NCBI RefSeq assembly: GCF_900115545.1
Contig: NZ_FOWV01000009.1
Location: 62,001-126,000 of the forward strand
Origin: Ralstonia sp. NFACC01
Lineage (GTDB): Bacteria; Pseudomonadota; Gammaproteobacteria; Burkholderiales; Burkholderiaceae
Reading direction: 5' to 3'
DNA length: 64,000 nt
Under the pieces are notes generated by a model. The model had not been told where the DNA came from. It worked only from the letters and a program-made list of their open reading frames with translations, and made no database searches. Positions 28,534 through 36,289 of this stretch are shown one piece after another. The stretch's first letter is position 1, and every line of letters begins with the position of its first letter. The translations under genes and the position numbers were made by a program.

Positions 28534-29641
28534 GTTTGGGCTCTGGGCGCTCGTCAACAGTTCTTTCCGGAGACGCTTTCCATCGCAGCGGCTCCTCTGG
28601 CCCTATGCCGTCCTCGCGGCGCTTCCGGCCACTGTCGCTATTCCACTCTTTCGGAAATGTTGGCCAAGTGCACAGCCGCTCCGCCAAGCAATGCAGCGGC
28701 GCCCACAGAAACGTCGCCAAGAATGTGAGCTGCGTTTGCGCGGAATTCTCGCCGCGACCACCGACACGATCCAGTACGCGCGAGGCCGACAACTCCGTTT
28801 CCTCAAGATGCTGACTCGGGGTATGGAAGCCTTTTCGCAGCCATTCGTACTCGGTCGGGGCCGGCACCTTGTCGATGCCCTCTTCCATGAACGTGCGGAT
28901 GTACTGCCACAAACCCTCTCCAGCCAGCTTGGGGCCAACCCAGAGCACCTCTTCACCTCTGCGTTCGTGGTCGGCCGGGTCCAACGGCGGCCAATACAGC
29001 ACCAAGCCGCGCATGCCGAACTGCCCGCCCGCGGTTTCCTGCCTGCGTTGGCGGGCGAACTTGTCATCGATCTGGTCGGGCGTCATGTCGCGTGGGGCAC
29101 ACCAGTTCACGTGAGCTTTGACGCGGTCCCAATCGAGAATGACATTGCCACCATAGCGCTTGGGTCGGAGCACATACACCTTGCGGGTGCTGCGATTGAA
29201 GCGATAGCGGGCTCGGAGGTATGTGAAGTAATTTGGCGCAAACTGGGTGGGCCAGAGGAAATAAACAAATGTCAGCACAAAGCCCAAAAGCCCCCCGCCG
29301 GCAATGATCGATACATTCCAATCGTGCGTAAATAGCGGCTCCCCTGGCAGCGTCAACGCCAGCCCCATGATCGGCAGCGCAAGAAGCGTCAGCACAGCGA
29401 TTGCCAACATGAACATCAGGGAGCGGTCTTCCTCTCCCATGTTAGAAAGCTCGATGAAGTGCTCGTTGTAGTCGAATAGCGTGCGCGCCCAGTCAAGAGC
29501 CGGGCTGACCGATTTGTCCTTTGCACGTTCCGTTGGCGCACGTAGCAGCGTATATCGATTGATATCCGCCAGATACTCGATAGCCTCCTTCTGACCGTGC
29601 TTTTTTCGGTGCGCGTGAAACGCGGCTTCGCAGTCAAACAT
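28526..29641 (-). CDS. DUF6708 membrane protein following the VasX-like effector
   Basis: Encodes 371 aa. The N-terminal cytoplasmic part (residues 1-78) is charged. Two transmembrane helices lie near 79-98 and 108-130 (LMFMLAIAVLTLLALPIMG, SIIAGGGLLGFVLTFVYFLW). A soluble domain follows with RFNRSTRKVYVLRPKRYGG and VILDWDRVKAHVNW, the pattern of the DUF6708 family often found in Ralstonia/Burkholderia T6SS loci. A hydrophobic segment recurs near 302-322. It starts 9 nt after the effector stop. Immediate position after a pore-forming effector and inner-membrane localisation make it the first candidate for its immunity protein; this is inference. Confidence 0.7.
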   Translation of the reverse strand: MFDCEAAFHAHRKKHGQKEAIEYLADINRYTLLRAPTERAKDKSVSPALDWARTLFDYNEHFIELSNMGEEDRSLMFMLAIAVLTLLALPIMGLALTLPGEPLFTHDWNVSIIAGGGLLGFVLTFVYFLWPTQFAPNYFTYLRARYRFNRSTRKVYVLRPKRYGGNVILDWDRVKAHVNWCAPRDMTPDQIDDKFARQRRQETAGGQFGMRGLVLYWPPLDPADHERRGEEVLWVGPKLAGEGLWQYIRTFMEEGIDKVPAPTEYEWLRKGFHTPSQHLEETELSASRVLDRVGGRGENSAQTQLTFLATFLWAPLHCLAERLCTWPTFPKEWNSDSGRKRREDGIGPEEPLRWKASPERTVDERPEPKHV

Positions 29642-29650
29642 AAGGTTCCT

Positions 29651-32380
29651 TCAACTTATCTCGGCCAACGCGTCGGCTAGCTTGTCCATCATTTCCGCTT
29701 CACTTCGATGAGGAACCTTCGGGCTATCCGATTTGCGGAAAGGCTGAGCGCGCAGCCAGTTCACCCAAGGTTGCCCTTTGAGTTTCGCTATTGTCGCAGT
29801 AAGCGCCACTGTCACTACCGCGCTCAAGAGATTGAACCTCAGCAAAAGTAGTGGCGCCGTGAGGGTACGGGCGCCAACAATCGTACCCACCACGGTAGCA
29901 CCTCCAACGATCGTCCGAGCGATATACGCCCACATAAGATCATTTTGCTTTTCGGTTTTTGCCGTTACCGCGTCAACTGCATCCCAGACAACCCCCACCA
30001 CCATTCCTGCAGCCACATAACGTGCAGCACCGGCCTTGAGCGTCAGCAACTCTCGTTCGGCAACCGTCGCGGTCCCGGCCTTGTGCGTCTTATACACAAT
30101 GTCTGGGACCTTCTTGAACAATGCCTTTTCATAAAAATCGGCGCGAGCTTGCTTCAAGGTACCGACCAGCGAGGCGACTGTGCCTGCCAGTTCCACTGTG
30201 GTGCGCGTGTCCTGCCTGGCATAGGCCCGACCAAGCGCCGGTAAAACAGCCAGCGCATTCACCGCGCACAAAGTGTGGGTTATGCGCATTTCCTGCATGG
30301 CACTGTTCGCGCTCCCACCGAGGATCGCACGCTCTACTCGCCGCTGAATCGATTTAGCCTGCTTGACCAGGGCCGAACTGAGAGCATCGGCCTGCTGTTG
30401 CTTGATATGCGCGATTGCCTGTGTGCCGAGCCCACGCGCAAGCATCAACGCTTGCCCCCGCGCCACCATGCTCTCCAGCGCGCTCGGTGAAAGCTCCTTG
30501 ATCTTGCCCATGATGGCAGACAGCAGAACAGCGGGCATGCTGTCCTTGGCAGCCTTGCCAATTTCGATTAAAGAATTGAAACGCTTAGCGACTGCCTCGC
30601 CACCGTCCATGACCGTCTTTACCTCTTTGCTGATCTTGTCCGCGTTCTTGACGGTCTTGCTCATGCTGGCCAGCGCCGCAACCATGTCGGCATAGCTTTT
30701 CTGGGTACGCGCACTGTCCTGGGCGTTGGCAGCGGCCTGCTCAGATGGCGGCACAGGATTGGCGACCAGCTTGAGCGCAGCCTGCATTTCCTGACTGATC
30801 TCCGCGTTGTTCAGGCTTAGCATTCGCCAGACCAAGTTCTTCTTTCCCGGAGTAAAGGTATCCAGCGCGCTATACCACGCACGTCCTTTGGGGCTGTTAT
30901 CCAGTTGCAGAAGAATCGAGCACAATTGGCCGGCGCAGCGGCTGCCATCGCCGCTATCAATGGATGCTGTTTCGCTATAACGGCCCAGCGCCACATGGGT
31001 TAAGCCGTCAGCCTTGAGCCACTGGACGAGATCGCTGGCGATACGGTCCATCTGCGCGTCCCGCTCGCCGAGTTCCTTCTTGTGCTCGTTGTTAAATTCT
31101 TCCACGCGCGACATGTCGCAGTTGGACGCAATGCTGTTCTGCGCAGCCTTGTTCATGTCCTGGACGGCGCTGTCGTGCGCTGCCGTACGTGCATCGACCT
31201 GTTTTTGCAGATCGGCCCGCCGCCGCCGATTCAACTCCTGGACGCTGATGATTTCGTAGCTGCCATCAGGCCGGCGAATCTTAACCGGCATCGGGCTGTC
31301 GGACCCGGGGTAGTGACCTGCCATGTTCTCTTGCACTTCACGCAGGCGGTCGGTGGTCGCGTCGTAGTCGTCGATCGCTTTTTTCTCGAGCGCCACCTGG
31401 ATGGTCTGAATGCTGCGGCTGGCGCTGTCCTTCCAGGCGTTGCTGACTCCCTTGGCATCGGGTGTCTTGAGCCACCCTACATACGGAATCGCCGCCGTCA
31501 AATGATGCAGGCTCAATTCCTGTGCAATTCCTAGCGCATCTTCACACGCCACTACAGCGCCTTTATTGTCGTGCAGAAACTTGCGTATACCCTCCAAGCG
31601 CGGGCCGTGCGCCTTCTGATATGTCGGCTGCGTTACGACGACCGTGCGCACCTCTTCAATGATCACCGGCGCCGCATCGGGCGTGGGGATGACTTGCTGG
31701 TCGGTTTCCTCGACCTCGTAATTGCCCCAGCCACGCTCCTGCGGCGTCATGCCCATCAGGCCGAAGAACTGCTCATTCCCGACAACCTGAACTTTCTCAT
31801 CCCCAAGCGCGGCATATTCCAGCACCTGTTTGTCCAGTTGCGCAGGCTGCATGCTGTCTGCCTGGCCGGTATTGCCACCGAGCCAGCCAGCAACATCGAA
31901 CTGTTGCATATACTTTGCGGGGTTCGGTTCGATCTCGCGTTTGAGGTGCGCCGGCTCGATTGGATCGGGATGGAACGCATACCAGAGCGATTTGACGTTC
32001 TTTGCGTCTTTGATCCAGACCAAGCTGTTATTGGCCTGCCGCGCATCCCGTGCGCAGGCGATCTTGGCCTCAGCTTGCTGCGGGAGCATTACAGGAAACT
32101 GCTTCAGATAGCCATGCGGGTGGATGGCGTACCCCTCCCACTCCAGCAGGCCGCGCCGCTCGATGCGCAAGTACAAGTAACCGGCGCGCAGCATCCGTAC
32201 GCCGTAGCGTCCCGTTTTGATGGAAACCCCGCCTGGCTGGGCTTGAAGCTTGCCGGTCGGTTTGAACTTGTCGAGAAGACTCAGCCCTTCGGGCCGCGAA
32301 CTGTAGCCAACGGCGTAGCGTGTAAAGAGAATCGGCAAGCCTTCTCGCTTGCAATCGTCACACGGGTTGGTGCAAACCAT
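29651..32380 (-). CDS. VasX-like T6SS effector, predicted pore former
   Basis: Encodes 909 aa. The N-terminal 170 residues carry the VasX_N signature (CTNPCDDCKREGLPILFTRY near residue 3, then GYLYLRIERRGLLEWEGYAIHPHGYLKQFP). The middle is a long, Ala/Gln/Lys-rich helical region with coiled-coil character (about 330-640). The C-terminal third holds several hydrophobic helices, clearest near 795-812 and 822-870 (TIVGGATVVGTIVGARTLTA, LLSAVVTVALTATIA), as expected for colicin-like membrane insertion. VasX of Vibrio cholerae permeabilises the inner membrane of prey. Its start overlaps the DUF4123 adaptor gene by 23 nt, the usual VgrG-adaptor-effector order. Confidence 0.85.
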   Translation of the reverse strand: MVCTNPCDDCKREGLPILFTRYAVGYSSRPEGLSLLDKFKPTGKLQAQPGGVSIKTGRYGVRMLRAGYLYLRIERRGLLEWEGYAIHPHGYLKQFPVMLPQQAEAKIACARDARQANNSLVWIKDAKNVKSLWYAFHPDPIEPAHLKREIEPNPAKYMQQFDVAGWLGGNTGQADSMQPAQLDKQVLEYAALGDEKVQVVGNEQFFGLMGMTPQERGWGNYEVEETDQQVIPTPDAAPVIIEEVRTVVVTQPTYQKAHGPRLEGIRKFLHDNKGAVVACEDALGIAQELSLHHLTAAIPYVGWLKTPDAKGVSNAWKDSASRSIQTIQVALEKKAIDDYDATTDRLREVQENMAGHYPGSDSPMPVKIRRPDGSYEIISVQELNRRRRADLQKQVDARTAAHDSAVQDMNKAAQNSIASNCDMSRVEEFNNEHKKELGERDAQMDRIASDLVQWLKADGLTHVALGRYSETASIDSGDGSRCAGQLCSILLQLDNSPKGRAWYSALDTFTPGKKNLVWRMLSLNNAEISQEMQAALKLVANPVPPSEQAAANAQDSARTQKSYADMVAALASMSKTVKNADKISKEVKTVMDGGEAVAKRFNSLIEIGKAAKDSMPAVLLSAIMGKIKELSPSALESMVARGQALMLARGLGTQAIAHIKQQQADALSSALVKQAKSIQRRVERAILGGSANSAMQEMRITHTLCAVNALAVLPALGRAYARQDTRTTVELAGTVASLVGTLKQARADFYEKALFKKVPDIVYKTHKAGTATVAERELLTLKAGAARYVAAGMVVGVVWDAVDAVTAKTEKQNDLMWAYIARTIVGGATVVGTIVGARTLTAPLLLLRFNLLSAVVTVALTATIAKLKGQPWVNWLRAQPFRKSDSPKVPHRSEAEMMDKLADALAEIS

Positions 32381-33491
32381 GTGTTTCGTCTCCGGGGTTC
32401 AGGCAGGCAGCGAAGGCGCTCACAAAACGCGCGTCCGGATCTGCATTCAGTGCTTTCAGCGTTTGGTTCAACACGCGCGACCAGTGCGGCGTGTCCCAGT
32501 CAATCGAAGGTGGTGCTTCGCGGTATCGGATGCTGCACCAGACGAAGTCTTCGAGGTTTCCCCCATCCAGATGGTGCGCGGTACCGATTGAAAGCAATTG
32601 CCGCATCAGGATGGCATTGGGTTGCTCGCCTGGAGTGACGCCGTTTTCCGCAAGCCGCGCCCACACCCGATTCCCAACCGGCGCCAAATGCGCCGCCTGC
32701 CACTGCTTCGCATCCATCAAGCGGTTCAACACCGTCCCCTCCGCCCGCCCGTCTGGCTCCATCGGCTGCTCGGCCCTGAACCATACCGGTACCGACACGG
32801 CGGCATCCTGCGTCGCTACCATGTCCTCCAACGCCCACGGCCCCCATGGCTGCGTCAACGACCACCATCCCTGCACCGGGCCCAGCCACATGGCTTGCTG
32901 CGCGGCAGTCAGTTCGGGCCACACTCGCTGCATCACGCGTGGGTCCTGGTAGCGAAAGACTTTGGCGTTCCGGCCTTCGGGGGGATATTGAAACCCCAGC
33001 ATGCGGAGGTGTTGTACAAGCCCGGCCGCAGAGTCGGCGCTGAACAGCACTGCACCCAAACCTTGCCGCACCAGCCGTTGATGTGCCTGGACACTCGCGG
33101 CCTCCAGCAAGCGGGCGACTGCATCTCGTGACAGCTCTTGCTCCAATGTGTCCGTTGCGCCGTCTGGTAACGCGCTGTCGGGCAGCGGCACGACGCAGGG
33201 TGCTTCGTCCTCGCGCCCCGTGTAAAAGTCGTCTGGCACGGCAACGCGCAGGGTGGCGGCTTCCGGCCAAGCCTCGGAAATCGCGCCAGCCAGCGGATTG
33301 CTTTCCCACGCGTCCAAGAGAAGATAGGCGCGCAATGGGTGTGACCACGGCCGTTGTCGCACCTTCATCGCGTGATAGCGGGCAGCCAACTCACGGCACC
33401 TTGCCATGGCGTCGGGATGTGGCACGTCTGTATCTGTGCTGTCGGCCGCAAATAGAGAGGTTTCCAAGTCCGCCAACGTGCGATTGGTCAT
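32358..33491 (-). CDS. DUF4123-type T6SS effector adaptor (Tap/TEC)
   Basis: Encodes 377 aa from ATG 33491, which has AGGA 11 nt upstream; a TTG start at 33512 overlapping the vgrG stop is the alternative. The N-terminal domain RAYLLLDAWESNPLAGAISE is the characteristic DUF4123 opening (YALLDGA-like), and GFQYPPEGRNAKVFRYQDPR with RVMQRVWPELTAAQQAMWLGP is its conserved middle. The C-terminal 120 residues are less conserved. Adaptors of this class hold the effector on the VgrG tip and are specific for it. It sits between vgrG (18-nt gap) and the VasX-like gene (23-nt overlap), fixing the module assignment. Confidence 0.9.
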   Translation of the reverse strand: MTNRTLADLETSLFAADSTDTDVPHPDAMARCRELAARYHAMKVRQRPWSHPLRAYLLLDAWESNPLAGAISEAWPEAATLRVAVPDDFYTGREDEAPCVVPLPDSALPDGATDTLEQELSRDAVARLLEAASVQAHQRLVRQGLGAVLFSADSAAGLVQHLRMLGFQYPPEGRNAKVFRYQDPRVMQRVWPELTAAQQAMWLGPVQGWWSLTQPWGPWALEDMVATQDAAVSVPVWFRAEQPMEPDGRAEGTVLNRLMDAKQWQAAHLAPVGNRVWARLAENGVTPGEQPNAILMRQLLSIGTAHHLDGGNLEDFVWCSIRYREAPPSIDWDTPHWSRVLNQTLKALNADPDARFVSAFAACLNPGDETHGLHQPV

Positions 33492-33508
33492 GCTTTGGTC
33501 CTGCCGGT

Positions 33509-36268
33509 TCAACGTGACACCGAGCCGGCACCATTGGCGGCAGCGCTACTTTCCTGCACGCCACAGCCCTTCAGATTGCCGCTGGCTAGGTTGTTATCCC
33601 CCCCCGCCCCACCCGGCCCCACAAACCGATGCCCCGCCCCCTTAAACGTCACCATCCCGGGCGCATGCAGCTCAATCGTTCCATTCGTCACCTTGATCTG
33701 CGCACCGGCCGCATTGACGAGCACGTGCTGCTTCGCCTCCGCAGTGACATTGCCTTGCGTGGAGGCGACCGTCACGGCCTTCTCGGCCACCAGATGGGTC
33801 TCGCCCTTGAGGCTCGAAAGCCCGACCTTGCCGCTTGCGGCATGCATGGCGATGCCCGGTGTGGCATCCCCGGCTTGCCGGAGCGATTTGCCGTGCGCAT
33901 AGAGGCTCAGCCCCTCGGCCACCGCCACTGAGAGATTGCCGCCCGCGGCGACGTTGGTGTCCTCCTTGGCGACCAACGTGGCTTGCGTGCCGGCCACCAG
34001 CACTGCATCGGCCGGTGTCGTGCTGACGATGCCTTTGGGCGCCGAGACTTGCAGATGCGGTTCGCTGTAGGCAACGGCCTGCGCACCTTCACCGGCGCTT
34101 TCCGCATGGCGCAGCACTTCGGTGGTGTGGCGCAGTTGCTTGAGCGCGGGAAGCTCCTTGGCGGCAGGTTCATCGGCCAGGCCGGCCTTCTGCTTCTGCG
34201 CTGCGTCGGCAAGCGATTCGGCGAGGTAGCTCACGGCTTCGATCTGACTGGCGGCGGCTTCGCTGTCTTGCAGCGCGGCGCCGGCGTCGGCACCGTGCGC
34301 GGTGAGTAGCAGGCCGGCGCCGGCGCGCACGCTGCCGCTGTCGTCGGTGGCCAGCGCGGCCCCGTGGCCAAGATCTGCCTGCCGCGCGCTGTCGACCTGT
34401 TCCTTGTGATGGCCAAGCACGAGGCCCGTGGCGGCCTGCGTGGTGCTGAGCTGCGTGCGGGCCTGCCCTTCGGAGTCATCAAAGACGAGTTGGTTGTAAC
34501 CCGACGAGCCCGACTGGCTGCCGGCTAGCGCCTGCGTCTTGATGCCGGACAGCACTGCGTTGTGGGCGTAGGCGCCCTGGCTCTTGCTGTCGCCGGCAAA
34601 CCACGCCGGCGCGTTGCCGGTGGCGCCGGCTGCGCCGGCCTGGTTCTGGTTGTACTGCGCGTCAGTCTGGCCGCTGCCGTTGTAGGCCGCGCCCACCACG
34701 ACGGGCCGATCGATATCGCCTTGCAGGAATTCGACCAGCACCTCCTGGCCGACGCGCGGCAGTACCACGCCGCCCCAGTTCGGTCCGGCCACGGGCACGG
34801 TCACGCGCACCCATGCGCCAAGACCTGCGCTGGCACGCGCGTTGTCGTCGCCGGCCGGATGCGATTGGCGGCTGGCTGACCGCGCGCCGCGCTGCCAGTG
34901 GAATTGCACCTTGATCCGATGGTCCCGATCGGTATGCACAGGGCCTTCCGAGCCCACCACCAACGCGGTCTGGCTGCCGTTGACGGTCGGACGTGGGTGC
35001 AACGCACGGCCTTGCTCGTCGCTCTGCTGCGGGCGCACGGGCACGTTGTCGCGCACGACGGTGAAGTGGTTGCGATAGAACGGCGCGTCGTCGCCCGTGC
35101 CGTGGTTGCTGCCGGCGGCCAGCACATCGCCGCCACGCAGTGCGCCCAGCGTTTCGGTCAGCAGCTGGCCGAAGCGGTCGTTGAAGTTGTTGCGCGCCTG
35201 GTGCGTCACGGCCAACACGGCAAAGCGCTGCTCGCCATCGTCGTGATCGAAATGATCGAGCAACTGGAAGCGCGTGCCGGTCGCCAACGTGCGCGCTGTG
35301 CCTTCGCCGTCGAACTGCTTGTCACGCAGCTCCAGCGCTTCCATCATCAGCCGCGCGACGCGCTGTGCCTGGTTGTTGTCTTCAAACCAGTACTGACCGG
35401 GGTAATCGGTGTCTTGCAGCGTCAGCTGCGGGCCGTCGTTACCTTGCTGCTGCGCGCCGAGCTGCGCGGCGCGCTTGGCGTTGGTGCGGTAGTCCCAGCT
35501 TGCAATCGACACGGCGTTCGTTTGCCAGCGGCGGGCGCCTTGCCAGCGGTCGATCACGTCTTCGGTGGCGGTGGCATCTGCACGGCCAAAACGGATGCTC
35601 GCCTGTGCGTTGTCGGCAAAGACGTCATTCGAATCTGCAATGACCATGCGGTGCACGCCTAGCGCATCGCCGTCCTTGGCTTCGTGCTCGAAGAAATAGA
35701 AGAGCCCTTCTTCGGCCAGCAGGCGCGTGACGAAATCAAAGTCGCTTTCGTCGTATTGCGTGATGACGCTGCGACGCGTGTAAACCGAGCTGTCGCGCAA
35801 GGCCCAGCGCCATGCGGGCACGAGGCGGCCTTGGCCCTGGTAGTCGCCAAACAGGCTGTCGATCACCTCGATGACCGACATGTCCTGGAACAGGAAGCTG
35901 TCTTGCCGGTGGCGCAGGAATGCCAGCCAGGGTTCGATCACCAGCCGATAGCGCACCAGGCCGCCGTTGGCCCCCACCTGCTCGAAGCGCGTCACGTGAC
36001 CATGAAACGGCCGCAGCGCGCTTCGGCTCTGCTGCGTCAGCAAGTCCAGCCGCACCGGCTGGCCGAGCAACTTGGCCGAATCGATGTCGGCGTTGTCAGA
36101 CAGCGCCGTGAGTTCCAGGCGAAAACCGCCTGCGTCGATGTGCTCGGCAGCGTCCACCTGTTCAGGCAGCAGCGCGTTCGGCCCCAACGGCGTTTCCAGC
36201 CGCAGCAGCCGGTCGGCCTGGGAGAACGACGCACGTAGCAGGTTTGCCAACTCGGTCGGAGAGACCAT
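33509..36268 (-). CDS. vgrG: VgrG spike protein (copy 2, VasX module)
   Basis: Encodes 919 aa from ATG 36268, which has GGAG 8 nt upstream; GTG 36289 would add 7 residues. The gp27-like half includes the family motif YDESDFDFVTRLLAEEGLFY near residue 170. The OB fold gives HRIKVQFHWQRGA and LPRVGQEVLVEFLQGDIDRPVVVG near 440-520. The DUF2345 region follows, with alternating small residues to about 880. The tail is short (VGPGGAGGDNNLASGNLKGC) with no toxin domain. It follows clpV with a 21-nt gap, so it is probably transcribed with the tss core, and it heads the DUF4123/VasX cargo chain. Confidence 0.95.
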   Translation of the reverse strand: MVSPTELANLLRASFSQADRLLRLETPLGPNALLPEQVDAAEHIDAGGFRLELTALSDNADIDSAKLLGQPVRLDLLTQQSRSALRPFHGHVTRFEQVGANGGLVRYRLVIEPWLAFLRHRQDSFLFQDMSVIEVIDSLFGDYQGQGRLVPAWRWALRDSSVYTRRSVITQYDESDFDFVTRLLAEEGLFYFFEHEAKDGDALGVHRMVIADSNDVFADNAQASIRFGRADATATEDVIDRWQGARRWQTNAVSIASWDYRTNAKRAAQLGAQQQGNDGPQLTLQDTDYPGQYWFEDNNQAQRVARLMMEALELRDKQFDGEGTARTLATGTRFQLLDHFDHDDGEQRFAVLAVTHQARNNFNDRFGQLLTETLGALRGGDVLAAGSNHGTGDDAPFYRNHFTVVRDNVPVRPQQSDEQGRALHPRPTVNGSQTALVVGSEGPVHTDRDHRIKVQFHWQRGARSASRQSHPAGDDNARASAGLGAWVRVTVPVAGPNWGGVVLPRVGQEVLVEFLQGDIDRPVVVGAAYNGSGQTDAQYNQNQAGAAGATGNAPAWFAGDSKSQGAYAHNAVLSGIKTQALAGSQSGSSGYNQLVFDDSEGQARTQLSTTQAATGLVLGHHKEQVDSARQADLGHGAALATDDSGSVRAGAGLLLTAHGADAGAALQDSEAAASQIEAVSYLAESLADAAQKQKAGLADEPAAKELPALKQLRHTTEVLRHAESAGEGAQAVAYSEPHLQVSAPKGIVSTTPADAVLVAGTQATLVAKEDTNVAAGGNLSVAVAEGLSLYAHGKSLRQAGDATPGIAMHAASGKVGLSSLKGETHLVAEKAVTVASTQGNVTAEAKQHVLVNAAGAQIKVTNGTIELHAPGMVTFKGAGHRFVGPGGAGGDNNLASGNLKGCGVQESSAAANGAGSVSR

Positions 36269-36289
36269 GATGTGCTCCAGCGAAGCCAC

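Noticed and set aside
33509-33512. TTG start for the DUF4123 adaptor overlapping the vgrG stop
   Set aside because: ATG 33491 has a better ribosome site (AGGA at proper distance); the TTG adds only seven residues without conservation. Kept as an alternative in the entry.
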